Below are positions 1 through 9,740 of a stretch of 64,000 nt of DNA, piece by piece (positions within the stretch are counted from its first letter, which is position 1; each line of letters begins with the position of its first letter). Origin of the DNA: Pseudomonas baltica (GTDB lineage: Bacteria > Pseudomonadota > Gammaproteobacteria > Pseudomonadales > Pseudomonadaceae); contig NZ_CP134771.1 in the NCBI RefSeq assembly GCF_031880315.1, positions 992,001-1,056,000 on the forward strand. The letters are read 5' to 3'. The notes under the pieces were generated by a model. The model searched no databases. It saw only the letters and a program-made list of their open reading frames with translations, and was not told where the DNA came from. Made by a program: the position numbers and the translations under genes.

Positions 1-213
1 GGGCTGATCGAAACCCCGCAGTCGCTCGATGCGAAAAATTCGCTTGGCTCCGAAGGCCTGGCCAAGGCCGCGCGCAGCATTCCCCTGGGCCGCGTCGGCC
101 GCGCCGATGAGGTCGCGGCGCTGGTGGCCTTTCTGACATCGACCGAGGCCAGTTACCTCACCGGGCAAAGCATCATCGTCGACGGTGGCCTCACCGTTCG
201 CTGGCCGGATTGA
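1..213 (+). CDS. SDR-family oxidoreductase, C-terminal part
   Basis: The window opens inside this gene; only the last 70 codons are present, in frame 1, ending at TGA 211-213. The tail has the usual end of classical short-chain dehydrogenases: [17 protein letters not shown], then [14 protein letters not shown], the region that closes the substrate pocket and ends the last beta-strand. Family knowledge says such enzymes are cytoplasmic NAD(P)H-dependent dehydrogenases or reductases. The Rossmann motif and the Tyr-Lys catalytic pair lie outside the window, so the substrate cannot be inferred. It sits 15 bases before a second SDR gene on the same strand and is probably cotranscribed with it. Confidence 0.9.
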   Translation, partial: GLIETPQSLDAKNSLGSEGLAKAARSIPLGRVGRADEVAALVAFLTSTEASYLTGQSIIVDGGLTVRWPD

Positions 214-228
214 CCGATGGAGAACCCT

Positions 229-993
229 ATGCAAAGAACCCTTACTACCCCGCTCGCCGGGCGCCGCGCCGTGATCACCGGTGCCGCCAGCGGTATCGGC
301 GCGGCCATTGCCATGGCTTACGCACAGGCGGGTGCCAGCCTGGTGCTGGCCGACCGCAACGGCGCCGCGCTGCAAGACGTGGCCGCCACTTGCCGCGCGC
401 TGGGTTCGACGGTACATGAATGCATTGCCGACGTCGGTAAGCGCAGTGGTGCCCAAGCCGGCGTGGACGCCTGCGTGCAGGCCTTCGGCGGTATCGATAT
501 TCTGGTCAACAACGCCGGTATGCTGACCCAGGCCAAGTGCATCGACCTGACTCAGGAGATGTGGGACGACATGCTGCGCGTCGACCTCACCAGCGTCTTC
601 ATCGCCAGCCAGCGTGCCCTGCCGCACATGCTTGCGCAGCGCTGGGGGCGGATCATCAACGTCGCCTCGCAACTGGGCATCAAGGGCGGCGCCGAGCTGA
701 CCCACTATGCCGCGGCCAAGGCCGGCGTCATTGGCTTCACCAAGTCGCTGGCGCTGGAAGTGTCCAAGGACAACGTTCTGGTCAATGCCATCGCCCCCGG
801 ACCGATCACCACGGCGCTGGTGGACGACTTGAGCCAGGCCTGGAAAACCGCCAAGGCCAAGGAGCTGCCCCTGGGGCGATTCGGGCTGGCCGAAGAAGTC
901 GCGCCGATTGCCGTGCTGCTCGCCAGCGAGCCGGGCGGCAACCTGTTTGTCGGGCAGACGCTGGGGCCTAATTCCGGCGATGTGATGCCTTGA
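229..993 (+). CDS. SDR-family NAD(P)-dependent oxidoreductase
   Basis: A complete 254-residue classical short-chain dehydrogenase. The N-terminal cofactor motif reads TGAASGIGAAIA, followed by NNAG and a Ser...YAAAK catalytic block (HYAAAKAGVIGFTKSLA), so the Ser-Tyr-Lys set looks intact. The C-terminus has the PGPI motif and a FVGQTLGPNSG ending that departs from the commoner INVDGG. An ATG at 217 is in frame, but the Shine-Dalgarno-like TGGAG at 218-222 sits six bases before the ATG at 229, which I take as the start. It is the second of two adjacent SDR genes. Substrate unknown; the neighbours suggest a small-molecule catabolic operon, which is inference. Confidence 0.88.
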   Translation: MQRTLTTPLAGRRAVITGAASGIGAAIAMAYAQAGASLVLADRNGAALQDVAATCRALGSTVHECIADVGKRSGAQAGVDACVQAFGGIDILVNNAGMLTQAKCIDLTQEMWDDMLRVDLTSVFIASQRALPHMLAQRWGRIINVASQLGIKGGAELTHYAAAKAGVIGFTKSLALEVSKDNVLVNAIAPGPITTALVDDLSQAWKTAKAKELPLGRFGLAEEVAPIAVLLASEPGGNLFVGQTLGPNSGDVMP

Positions 994-1051
994 TCGATCG
1001 ACTTCGCGCCGGCGCAGCCACGCCCGGCGCACTCACCCAGAGGCAATCAAC

Positions 1052-1347
1052 ATGTGTGGACTGTGTGGCCTGTTGGGCGAAGACATTCACTGGAGCGACC
1101 CCTTGGGTGACACCTTGCCACGGCGCCGCGAGCGCTTGCGGCGGATCGCGGCGATCAACCACGTGCTCGCCCCCTTCCGCCTGACGGTCAGTGATTTCCA
1201 GGGCGCCGCGTACCTGCTGCACGGCGCCACCGGGCGCCAGGAAATGGCCAGCGGCCTGGATGAACTCTGGAGCAAGGCCGGCGCCATTCTCGGCCGCGCT
1301 GTGGACCCGCTTGATCTGCGCGTGCTGGAACATCTGGAGACCCATCG

Positions 1348-1351
<4 letters not shown>
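1052..1351 (+). CDS. Small CxxC protein of unknown function
   Basis: A 99-residue protein I do not recognise. It begins MCGLCGLLGEDIHW, giving a CxxC pair at residues 2 and 5, then an Arg-rich stretch and a mostly helical remainder with no signal peptide or membrane segment. AGAGG-like bases at 1039-1044 precede the start. Its stop overlaps the next start as ATGA (1348-1351), so it is translationally coupled to the COG0523 GTPase. COG0523 proteins handle metals or their insertion, so a metal-binding or client role for the Cys pair is possible but is only inference. The opening resembles class II amidotransferases, but nothing after residue 10 supports that. Confidence 0.72.
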
Positions 1352-2333
<982 letters not shown>

Positions 2334-2337
<4 letters not shown>

Positions 2338-3518
2338 GCGAACCCATCACCCTGCGAGTACTTGGCACCTCGGTCACGCTGATCGAATCCATCCGCCAGC
2401 GCGCCGAAGAGGAACTGGGGATCCGCCTGGTCTATCAGATTCATGAAGTGCAGCAGGCCCAACGCATCGCCGTCATGCACCCGGACAGCTACGACCTCTA
2501 CGACCAATGGTTTCATAACGTCGACCTGGTCTGGCCGGCACGCGCGATACAACCCATCGACACCCGCCGCCTGGCGCTGTGGGAAGAAATCAACGACCTG
2601 CCCAAACGTGGGCGCTTGAACCCCGACGATCGCCTGGCCACCGGCAGCCTGCCGTGCGATCGCCTGTTCGTGCAGCACGATGGCAATCTGGGCAACCGTC
2701 CTGGCGAGTTCATCAGCATGCTGCCCCTCACCCACAATGCCGACAGTTTCGCCTATCGCCCGGAGCGCCTGCCGGCGGGCCTGGCGGGTGCCGAGGAGAG
2801 CTGGTCGTGGCTGGTGGATGAACAATGGTGTGGACGCATCGCCTTGCAGAGCGACGCATCGATCGGCGCCCTCGATGCGGCCCTCGCGGTACAGGCAGCG
2901 GGTTTGGCCAGCTTCAACAATATCGGCAACCTTGATCTGGATGAAATCGACCGCCTGGCCAAAGTGTTGATAGAAAAACAGCGCCACGGACACTTTGCCG
3001 GGTTCTGGTCCGATGGGCAGGAGGCCGGCGAGTTGATGTTGCAACCGCGCATCGATATCCAGAGCCTGTGGTCGCCCACCCTCATGCAATTGCACCGCGC
3101 TGGCGTGCAATATCGCCTGGCGGTGCCCAAGGAAGGTTACCGCGCCTGGTTCGGCGGCCTGTCGCTGTCGCGCTGCGCACAGGGCCGCGTACGTGATGCG
3201 GCCTATGCGTACCTGAACTGGTGGCTGGCGGGCTGGCCCGGCGCGGTCATGGCCCGACAAGGGTTCTATATCTCCAATCCGTTGCGCGCACGGGACCATT
3301 TGAGCGCGGCCGAATGGGATTACTGGTATGACGGCAAGCCAGCGCGCGAGGAACTGCCCGGTAGCGACGGCTTGCCGTTGATTGACGTTGGCCTGTGTCG
3401 GGAAGGTGGTTCCTATGCCCAACGCATGGGCCACATCAGCGTCTGGAACTCGGTGATGGACGAACACAACTACCTGGTCAGGCGCTGGGCGGACTTCTTG
3501 CGCTCGGGGACTCGCTAA
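2334..3518 (+). CDS. ABC-type solute-binding-protein-like protein lacking a signal peptide
   Basis: A 394-residue protein resembling family 1 / PotD-type extracellular solute-binding proteins. It begins with a beta-strand and helix typical of that fold (LRVLGTSVTLIESIRQRAEEEL) and has internal segments such as HNADSFAYRPERL and WSWLVDEQWCGR. The start at 2334 overlaps the GTPase stop as ATGA. The open frame extends upstream, but that part overlaps the GTPase gene and encodes no hydrophobic leader. The mature-like N-terminus therefore starts directly at Met, so the protein should be cytoplasmic unless exported another way. No permease or ATPase gene follows; after 3518 comes decayed mobile DNA, so the operon may be truncated. 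Confidence 0.8.
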
Positions 3519-3680
3519 GCTGCCCGGACGGCAAAATCCCCAGCTTTGCGGCGGCCCTGGCAGCGGACTTCTTCATTTCAAAATCATGGCTATGGTTAGC
3601 CAGCGCATGCGGCCTCTGTCGATGTGTAGGCTGCTGCTCGGCACTCGACCCATTTGAGCTTTAGTGCAAACGCGTACGCT

Positions 3681-4003
3681 TTATATCCGGCTCCGGGGCT
3701 CGCCGAAAAAAAGTGAAGCAGCGTTAGTGCGAACCCAGTCAGTCGGGCAGTCTCTGCGACCATGTGGCTTCGGCGAAGGTGTAGCGCGACGCCCAGGACA
3801 GCGACGAACATCTTGGCCTGCCGGATTTCGACGGTCTATCGGTCGATGATTGGCGTGTTTTGTCCGGCGTAATCGCCGAACAACTTTTTGCCGGCACGAT
3901 GCTCCTGACGCATGACCACGGCGAGCTTGGCCTCCCAGAGGCGGTAGTGCTCGCAGAACCGGCGGTACTGGAAGCCTTGCGAGTGAGCGAGTCGATATCC
4001 CTG
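3681..4003 (-). pseudogene. istA: IS21-family transposase (IstA) remnant
   Basis: Read on the minus strand, successive pieces in different frames spell a familiar IstA segment: QGYRLAHSQGFQYRRFCEHY, then LWEAKLAVVMRQEHRAGKKL, FGDYAGQNTPIID, an in-frame stop near 3836, EIRQAKMFVAVLG, a frame change near 3790, YTFAEATWSQRLPD, another frame change near 3740, and DWVRTNAASLFFGEP. In intact IS21 transposases these form one continuous DDE-domain region (RQEHRAGEKLFVDYAG and FVAVLGAS...YTFAEAT). At least two frameshifts plus one stop mean no function. The first and last thirds of istA, and istB, are absent. The remnant is a leftover of a former insertion next to the integrase fragment. Confidence 0.78.
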
Positions 4004-4168
4004 CCGTTACGTCGGGTGGGCGCAACTCGGCATGCGCCCACACCCAATCAGGTATCGGCCTTTGATCGCGGGGACGATGGGCGGTGGCGGAAAAGATGCT
4101 GCTGTCACTCGGCAGCAGTCAGCGCAGATGGCCATGTGATGCCGCTGGCAGCAAATCGATTGAGGTAC

Positions 4169-4426
4169 TCACCGACGCTGGCTCGGCCTACTAGCAAGCT
4201 GGCGGTCGATCATGTCTTTGACGCTGACGCCTTGGCGGGCGAGGCGCTCTATCGCACCTGGTTGAGCGAGCTCGGCCTCTCGTCGACGGGCCCAGGCTTG
4301 GGCAGCCTGTTTCCGGGCGAAAGTCTGGCTCTCTTGATAGACTTGCAGCCCTTCACGGGCCAAGCGGATTTGAACGGTGTAACTGGCCGTTCCGTCAGCT
4401 CTGAGTCGCTTTCTTATCGTAGCCAT
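4169..4426 (-). pseudogene. Tyrosine integrase N-terminal fragment (dusA-type island)
   Basis: On the minus strand, MATIRKRLRADGTASYTVQI begins at 4426, followed by QVYQESQTFARKQAAQAWARR and EAELAQPGAIERL. This is the arm-type DNA-binding and early core-binding part of phage/island tyrosine integrases common in Pseudomonas. It ends after about 85 residues (VSVKDMIDRQLASRPSQRR, then stop), whereas family members run to roughly 330-410 residues, so the catalytic domain with its Arg, His and Tyr residues is missing. The gene points away from dusA and starts about 100 bases from it, the arrangement known for integrases that insert in the 5-prime end of dusA. The open frame continues upstream to 4480, but the family start is at 4426. 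Confidence 0.8.
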
Positions 4427-4528
4427 GGGCAACTGGTACACGCCTGATTTCAACTGGTACATTGTACCGGCGACCCTCAAAAAACGTCCGAAATCGCCTG
4501 AAAACCGGCCTAAAACGCGCAGAGTAAA

Positions 4529-5539
4529 ATGTTAGAAAATGTAGCTGAACGCCACGTAAAACCTGCTGCGGAGCCCTCCCGCCGCTTCAGCGTTGCACCT
4601 ATGATGGACTGGACAGACCGCCACTGCCGCCACTTCCTGCGCCTTCTGTCCCGCAACACCCTCCTCTACACCGAAATGGTCACCACCGGCGCCCTGCTTC
4701 ATGGCGACACCGACCGCTTCCTGCGTTACGACGACACTCAGCATCCCCTGGCCCTGCAGTTAGGCGGCAGCAACCCCTCCGACCTCGCCGCATGCGCGAA
4801 GATCGCCGAGCAATACGGCTACGACGAGGTAAACCTCAACGTCGGCTGCCCGAGCGACCGGGTGCAGAACAACATGATCGGGGCCTGCCTGATGGGCCAC
4901 CCCGCCCTTGTGGCAGATTGCGTCAAGGCCATGCGCGACGCGGTGTCGATCCCCATCACGGTCAAGCATCGCATTGGCATCAACGGCCGCGATTCCTACG
5001 CCGAGCTGTGCGATTTCGTTGGACAGGTGAGCGAAGCCGGCTGCGGCAGTTTCACCGTGCATGCGCGCATCGCCATCCTCGAAGGCCTGTCGCCGAAGGA
5101 AAATCGCGATATCCCGCCGCTGCGCTATGACGTCGCCGCTCAGTTGAAACAGGATTTTGCGGCGCTGGAGATCGTGCTCAACGGCGGTATCAAGACGCTT
5201 GCCGACTGCCACACGCATTTGCAGACGTTCGATGGCGTGATGCTGGGTCGCGAGGCATATCACAACCCGTATCTGCTGGCTGAGGTCGACCAGCAACTTT
5301 TCGGCAGCACGGCGCCGGTGATTACCCGCAGCGAAGCACTAGACCAGTTGCGCCCGTATATCGCCAAGCACGTGGCCGAGGGCGGTACGATGCACCATGT
5401 GACCCGCCACGTACTGGGGCTGGCGCTGGGCTTCCCAGGGGCGCGCAAGTTCCGCCAGATGCTGTCGGTGGATATTCATAAGCACCCTGACCCGTTGCAG
5501 GTGCTGGACCAAGCGGCGCTGATCATCGAGGGTAGATGA
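4529..5539 (+). CDS. dusA: tRNA-dihydrouridine(20/20a) synthase DusA
   Basis: A 336-residue FMN enzyme that reduces uridine 20/20a in the tRNA D-loop using NADPH. It shows the family landmarks RFSVAPMMDWTDRHCRHFLR at residues 19-38, LQLGGSNPSDL, NVGCPSDRVQNNMIGACLM with the catalytic Cys, VKHRIGI, HARIAILEGLSPKENR and NGGIKT. Length is normal. The first about 18 residues are variable in the family. If an island sits in the 5-prime end, as the adjacent integrase fragment suggests, these codons and the promoter region may be supplied by the element. There is no strong ribosome-binding site before ATG 4529 (AGAG at 4521-4524). Confidence 0.96.
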   Translation: MLENVAERHVKPAAEPSRRFSVAPMMDWTDRHCRHFLRLLSRNTLLYTEMVTTGALLHGDTDRFLRYDDTQHPLALQLGGSNPSDLAACAKIAEQYGYDEVNLNVGCPSDRVQNNMIGACLMGHPALVADCVKAMRDAVSIPITVKHRIGINGRDSYAELCDFVGQVSEAGCGSFTVHARIAILEGLSPKENRDIPPLRYDVAAQLKQDFAALEIVLNGGIKTLADCHTHLQTFDGVMLGREAYHNPYLLAEVDQQLFGSTAPVITRSEALDQLRPYIAKHVAEGGTMHHVTRHVLGLALGFPGARKFRQMLSVDIHKHPDPLQVLDQAALIIEGR

Positions 5540-5672
5540 AACCTGCGGAACCACTGGCCGCGTCGGCACTCGAACGGGATATCCTTATCGATTCAGCAGT
5601 AGGGCCAAAGCCTTGAGGCGCCGCAACTGCTGGAGTATTGTCGTCCAACCGCAAAAGGACTAGAGAGCGCTC

Positions 5673-6599
5673 ATGACTTCCAAGCTGGAACAACTCAAGC
5701 AATTCACCACTGTGGTCGCGGACACCGGCGATCTGGACGCGATCACCCGTCTCAAGCCAGTGGACGCCACTACCAACCCGTCGCTGCTGCTCAAGGCTGC
5801 ATCGATCGCCGGTTACGCCGACATCCTCAAGAAGGTAGTCGAGGGCAACAACGGCGACGTGGGCCTGGCCTGCGACCGTTTTTCGGTTGAAGTGGGCAGC
5901 GGTATCCTCAAAGTCATCCCTGGCCGTATCTCCACCGAGGTCGACGCGCGCCTGTCGTTCGACACTCCAGCGCTGCTGAAGAAGGCCAATCAACTGATCG
6001 AGCTGTATGACAAAGCTGGCGTCAGCCGCGACCGCGTACTGATCAAGCTGGCGTCCACCTGGGAAGGCATTCGCGCCGCCGAACAGCTTGAGCGCGATGG
6101 TATCCAGTGCAACCTGACCCTGCTGTTCTCCTTTGCTCAGGCTCAGGCCTGCGCCGACGCAGGCGTGTTCCTGATTTCGCCGTTCGTAGGCCGCATCTAC
6201 GACTGGTACAAGAAGGCCAACAACACCGATTACACCGGTAGCGACGATCCGGGCGTGAAGTCGGTGACGCGCATTTACGATTACTACAAGACCAACGATT
6301 ACAAGACCGTGGTCATGGGGGCGAGCTTCCGCAACCTGAACCAGATCGAGAAGCTGGCCGGCTGCGATCGCCTGACCATCAGCCCTGAACTGCTGCAGAA
6401 GCTGTCTGAAGATCAAGGCGAGTTGCCGCGCATCCTCAAGCCAGGCACCACCGGCGAAGCGCGCAAGACGTTGAGCGAGGCCGAGTTCCGCTGGGAGTCC
6501 AACGAAGACGCCATGGCGACGGAGAAGCTAGCCGAAGGCATCCGTCAGTTCGCTCGCGACCAAGAGAAGCTGGAGGCGTTGCTGCAAGGCAAGGCTTGA
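5673..6599 (+). CDS. tal: Transaldolase
   Basis: A 308-residue class I transaldolase of the non-oxidative pentose phosphate pathway. It moves a dihydroxyacetone unit from sedohepulose-7-phosphate to glyceraldehyde-3-phosphate through a Schiff base. Visible motifs are [12 protein letters not shown] near residue 32, [16 protein letters not shown] with the Schiff-base Lys near residue 131, [20 protein letters not shown], and [15 protein letters not shown]. Length matches TalB. The start at 5673 is preceded by AGAGAGCG-like bases. It is a single gene followed at once by a strong terminator. Confidence 0.97.
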   Translation: MTSKLEQLKQFTTVVADTGDLDAITRLKPVDATTNPSLLLKAASIAGYADILKKVVEGNNGDVGLACDRFSVEVGSGILKVIPGRISTEVDARLSFDTPALLKKANQLIELYDKAGVSRDRVLIKLASTWEGIRAAEQLERDGIQCNLTLLFSFAQAQACADAGVFLISPFVGRIYDWYKKANNTDYTGSDDPGVKSVTRIYDYYKTNDYKTVVMGASFRNLNQIEKLAGCDRLTISPELLQKLSEDQGELPRILKPGTTGEARKTLSEAEFRWESNEDAMATEKLAEGIRQFARDQEKLEALLQGKA

Positions 6600-6614
6600 G
6601 TAGTTACGAGATCT

Positions 6615-6647
6615 AAAAAGGGCGACTCGTTTGAGTCGCCCTTTTTT
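6615..6647 (+). terminator. Rho-independent terminator after tal
   Basis: AAAAGGGCGACTC, a short TTT-containing loop, then GAGTCGCCC and a run of T. The flanking A and T runs allow it to work in both directions. It lies between tal on the plus strand and rssC, which ends at 6741 on the minus strand. Confidence 0.9.
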
Positions 6648-6740
6648 ATGCGCAGCTTGGGGGGTTAGTTCTGCTAACCACGCCAGCCGCTCGGTGGCCT
6701 GATGGTTTCTGGGGCAGAGCCTGGTCGCACAAGGAACGGG

Positions 6741-7223
6741 TCAGCTACGCTCGAGGGCATTGACCAGGTCGTGGAAAGCTTCACGATTCGAATCGTTGAG
6801 GCCCATGAGGATTTTGTGCGCTTCGAGCACCTTGGCCTTGACGATGTCCTCGGACTGATCCTGGGACGGCAGATCGGTCAGGCAGTCAGTGCAAGGGATC
6901 GGCCGATTGACGATGTTAAACACCTGATCGAAGCCCATGGAAGCCAGCAGGCGCGTGATGTCCTCGTGGGTCGTCACGACGGTGGGGAGCAAACCGACTT
7001 TCTGCCGCGAAAGGATCGACAGCTTGGCCAGCAAGCCAAGTGTGGTGCTGTCGATACTGCGGGTTTCGGTGAGATCGATGACGATCGCAGAGAAATTCAG
7101 GGCAGTGAAGATTTTTTCAATAGTCGCATCCAGCGCCGAACACAACGTCAGACGCACTTCACCGACGAATTTCAGAACGAACGTACCATTCTGCTCGGCG
7201 AACTGGATTCTACCAGTACTCAT
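6741..7223 (-). CDS. rssC: STAS-domain anti-sigma factor antagonist (RssC type)
   Basis: A 160-residue protein with an N-terminal STAS domain (about residues 5-100) and a helical C-terminal tail. The phosphorylation loop reads ETRSIDSTTLGLLAKL, so Ser56 or Ser59 is available for a partner-switch kinase/phosphatase cycle. The upstream gene in the operon encodes a receiver-PP2C phosphatase, and the two overlap by ATGA at 7220-7223. Together they form the pair known in P. aeruginosa as RssB/RssC (PA2798/PA2797 by recall), where the phosphatase acts on the STAS protein to tune the general stress sigma factor RpoS. That functional assignment comes from the relatives, not from this sequence. Confidence 0.85.
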   Translation of the reverse strand: MSTGRIQFAEQNGTFVLKFVGEVRLTLCSALDATIEKIFTALNFSAIVIDLTETRSIDSTTLGLLAKLSILSRQKVGLLPTVVTTHEDITRLLASMGFDQVFNIVNRPIPCTDCLTDLPSQDQSEDIVKAKVLEAHKILMGLNDSNREAFHDLVNALERS

Positions 7224-8404
7224 TCAAGGTTCCTGCTTAACACTAGGAGGGCGATATCGTCCGGCATCTCCCCCAGCGTGGCCAATCCAAACTTTTGACG
7301 TAACCCATCCAGGGAACCGCCTGCTGCTTTGACTATTTCAGGCAAGGCAGTCTCTTTGTCTTTGAGCGTTTCACCCGGCAAAAGATCCAGAATGCCATCA
7401 GACAGCAGCGTCAAGCTGAAACGTTCCGGCAATTCAATCACATGGTCAGTATAGGTGGCCTCGTCGAATAGACCGACCGGCAGGCCACGACCATCCAGGT
7501 ACCGCGCCTGATCTTCAGTATAGAGCACGGGGAGCGGCAGATGGCCACCAATGCTGTACGTCAGGAGACCAGTATGCTCGTCAATCACGCCGCCGACCAT
7601 GGTCACGTGCTTGCCAAGCTTGCAATTGATCAGACCGCGGTTGATATGCCCAAGCACATCCGACGGTTTGAACTCGGGCATGCTGCCCCCACGCCGCGAT
7701 TCGAACATCAGCCGCGTGGTCATGAACTTCAACAGCACCGTGACGAAGGCCGATGAGGCACCGTGCCCAGACACATCAGCCAGATAGAATGCCACGCGAT
7801 GCTCGTCAACGCGAAAGCAGTCGACGAAATCACCCGACAGGTACAACGACGGAATGATCTGGTGCTCGAACTTGAAGCCATCGGTGACCCACGGGTTGAC
7901 CGGCAACATGTTCATCTGCACCTGCCGCCCGGCGTTCTGGTCCTCCTGCAACAGGTGCAGGCTTGCCTCGAGCTCGCGGTTGGCGGTTTCCAGCTTGTCG
8001 CGATAGCGCTGGTTTTCCAGCAGCAGGTGCGAACGATCCAGTGCCCGGCGAACCGAATGCTCCAGCACCGCCAAGTCTTCGAGCGGCTTGATCAAGTAAT
8101 CGGCCGCACCCAGGCGCAACGCCTCGACCGCGTCGTTCATCACCCCTGCGCCCGAGAGCACGATCACTGGCGTCTGCGGCGAGCGCTCGGTGACCTGGCG
8201 AATCAACTCGAGCCCGCCCACCTGTGGCATGCGCAGGTCGCAGATCACGAGGTCGGGCTGCTTTTGCTCGAACACCTGAAGGCCCAACAGACCATTACTG
8301 GCCTGCAGGACACTGAAGCCGCTGTCTTCGAGGTAGGCTGCAAGGCTTTCGCGCACTACATCGTCGTCATCGATTAACAGCAGCGTGGCACTGGTTTTCT
8401 GCAT
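7220..8404 (-). CDS. rssB: Response regulator with PP2C phosphatase output (RssB type)
   Basis: A 394-residue protein. The receiver domain covers about residues 5-125, with acidic pocket DDDD at 12-15, phosphoacceptor Asp56 (VICDLRMP) and Lys in LIKPL. A coiled linker (about 130-165) joins it to a C-terminal PP2C-like phosphatase domain with YLADVSGHGASSAFVTVLL, LSDGILDLL and MPDDIALLVL carrying the metal-binding Asp residues. Unlike enteric RssB, whose C-terminal domain is degenerate, this phosphatase appears catalytically complete. The likely substrate is the phosphorylated STAS protein encoded directly downstream with a 4-bp overlap. The ATG at 8404 gives the normal receiver N-terminus. 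Confidence 0.92.
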   Translation of the reverse strand: MQKTSATLLLIDDDDVVRESLAAYLEDSGFSVLQASNGLLGLQVFEQKQPDLVICDLRMPQVGGLELIRQVTERSPQTPVIVLSGAGVMNDAVEALRLGAADYLIKPLEDLAVLEHSVRRALDRSHLLLENQRYRDKLETANRELEASLHLLQEDQNAGRQVQMNMLPVNPWVTDGFKFEHQIIPSLYLSGDFVDCFRVDEHRVAFYLADVSGHGASSAFVTVLLKFMTTRLMFESRRGGSMPEFKPSDVLGHINRGLINCKLGKHVTMVGGVIDEHTGLLTYSIGGHLPLPVLYTEDQARYLDGRGLPVGLFDEATYTDHVIELPERFSLTLLSDGILDLLPGETLKDKETALPEIVKAAGGSLDGLRQKFGLATLGEMPDDIALLVLSRNLE

Positions 8405-8678
8405 GTGGGCAAACGGCGCCAGAAATAGGTGGATGTAAAGGAGTTCGGCCTGGGCTGCACTCGCCTACTGGATTCGCTTCCAGCCTCTCTTATACTGGGT
8501 ACAGCGGGATGACAATCCCAGCTGCGGCAAATATTAGAGGTGCCCTGTAAGGCGCAGACGGTACTCCCATCCGGCAGGGGTTTCAAGCTTGCACCGATGG
8601 TCGCCTGACGTCTTTACACGGCAAATGACCGGGAGTTATAAAAACCCCCTGAACAGCAACGATATGGAAGTATCAAGC

Positions 8679-8975
8679 ATGAGCCAGAGCGACAGGGATT
8701 ACAGCGAAAAACGCGATTACATCCGCATGACAATCGATGCCAACGTCACATTGCATTTCAAGGGGCTGGAGTTCAGCGGGGTGTGCATCGATCTGTCGAG
8801 CAATGGCATGCAGGTCAAATCCCGGTCGCAACTGACTGTGGGTGACGTACTGGCAGTTCATTTACCCTCCCCTACGCCGAACCTCGATCCGTACAACGTC
8901 GACGCCGAGGTGGTGCGCGTTGAAGACCTGGGCGACGGCGAGCAGATCCTTGGCTTGGCCACGGCGCCAGCCTGA
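8679..8975 (+). CDS. Small PilZ-domain protein (c-di-GMP receptor)
   Basis: A 98-residue single-domain PilZ protein. The cyclic-di-GMP signature is complete: RDYIR (RxxxR) at residues 12-16 and DLSSNG (D/NxSxxG) about 26 residues later. An ATG at 8664 and an earlier open frame exist, but GGAAG at 8666-8670 lies eight bases before ATG 8679, which gives the usual N-terminus. It is divergent from rssB and followed by a shared terminator, so it is a single gene. Its partner is unknown; single-domain PilZ proteins usually act by binding another protein. Confidence 0.88.
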   Translation: MSQSDRDYSEKRDYIRMTIDANVTLHFKGLEFSGVCIDLSSNGMQVKSRSQLTVGDVLAVHLPSPTPNLDPYNVDAEVVRVEDLGDGEQILGLATAPA

Positions 8976-8986
8976 GCAACAGCCAC

Positions 8987-9015
8987 AAAAAAGGCGACCG
9001 ATGGGTCGCCTTTTT
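8987..9015. terminator. Bidirectional terminator between PilZ gene and mlaA
   Basis: AAAAAAGGCGACC, short loop, GGTCGCC and TTTTT. A and T runs on both sides let it serve the convergent genes ending at 8975 (+) and 9030 (-). Confidence 0.9.
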
Positions 9016-9029
9016 CGTATCAGGATAAA

Positions 9030-9740
9030 TCAGAAGTCGTCTTTGACCTGACCATCCTTGACCTTGAACTCGCGGTTCTGCAGGAACGCATTGCGAACGA
9101 AGGTGTAGCGATCGCCATTGATCAGCTTCTCCGACGACAGCAGGTTCGCGCGGGTATCGAGCAAGTTGATGCCGAACGCGGTGTTGCGCACCGGCACATC
9201 GTTCACGTAGCGATACGGAGCGGTGTAGGTGTCAGGGTACTTGGCGAAGGCGTCACGCACAGTGCTCGGACCGAAGAACGGCAATACCAGGTACGGACCG
9301 CTGCTCACGCCCCAGTAACCGAGGGTCTGACCGAAGTCTTCGTCGTTGCGCTGCAGGCCCATCTTGGTGCCGACATCGATGACGCCGAGCAAGCCGAAGG
9401 TGGTGTTGAAGATCAGGCGCGCGGTGTCGATACCGGCAGCGCGAGGCTTGGCCTGGAAGATATCGTTGGCCAGGTTGGTGACGTCACCGATGTTCTGGAA
9501 GAAGTTGTGCACGCCGTCCTGAACGAACTGTGGGGTGATTTTCTGGTAGCCCTGAGCCAGAGGCTTGAGGGTATAGGTGTCGACGGTATCGTTGAACTTG
9601 AACACCGGGCGGTTGAAACCGGCCCAAGGATCAGGATTCACATCATCTGCTGCTTGAGCCGCCACAGGCGCCAGGAAAGCGGTTGCCAGAACACAGGCCA
9701 TGGCCAATCGATCGAGGCTTGCCGAGCCGATCTTGCGCAT
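9030..9740 (-). CDS. mlaA: MlaA/VacJ family outer-membrane lipid-asymmetry protein
   Basis: A 236-residue MlaA homologue. MlaA sits in the outer membrane and removes mislocalised phospholipids from the outer leaflet for retrograde transport by the Mla system. Motifs include DPWAGFNRPVFKFND, FFQNIGDV, RLIFNTTFGLLG, DEDFGQTLGYWGV and GPYLVLPFFGPSTVRD. The frame is open far upstream, but AGGGAG seven bases before ATG 9740 fixes the start at MRKIGSA. The signal peptide ends VAAQA before ADD and looks like a signal peptidase I site: no Cys follows it, so the lipobox typical of enteric MlaA is absent. Other mla genes are not in the window. Confidence 0.93.
   Translation of the reverse strand: MRKIGSASLDRLAMACVLATAFLAPVAAQAADDVNPDPWAGFNRPVFKFNDTVDTYTLKPLAQGYQKITPQFVQDGVHNFFQNIGDVTNLANDIFQAKPRAAGIDTARLIFNTTFGLLGVIDVGTKMGLQRNDEDFGQTLGYWGVSSGPYLVLPFFGPSTVRDAFAKYPDTYTAPYRYVNDVPVRNTAFGINLLDTRANLLSSEKLINGDRYTFVRNAFLQNREFKVKDGQVKDDF

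Larger units (their letters stand above)
3519..4528. other. Decayed mobile-element edge upstream of dusA
   Basis: About 1 kb without an intact gene. From 3519 to about 3680 I see nothing recognisable. From 3681 to 4003 the minus strand carries an IS21-type istA remnant broken by frameshifts and a stop. From 4169 to 4426 the minus strand carries the N-terminal part of a tyrosine integrase. The 4430-4528 stretch leads into dusA. Open frames on the plus strand here (for example 3860-4447) have no recognisable protein and are read as shadows. The composition is lower in GC and more irregular than in the flanking genes. Confidence 0.75.

Noticed and set aside
3860..4447. A 195-residue plus-strand open frame in the dusA-upstream region
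   Set aside because: The opposite strand reads as istA and integrase fragments, so this is a shadow of decayed mobile genes.
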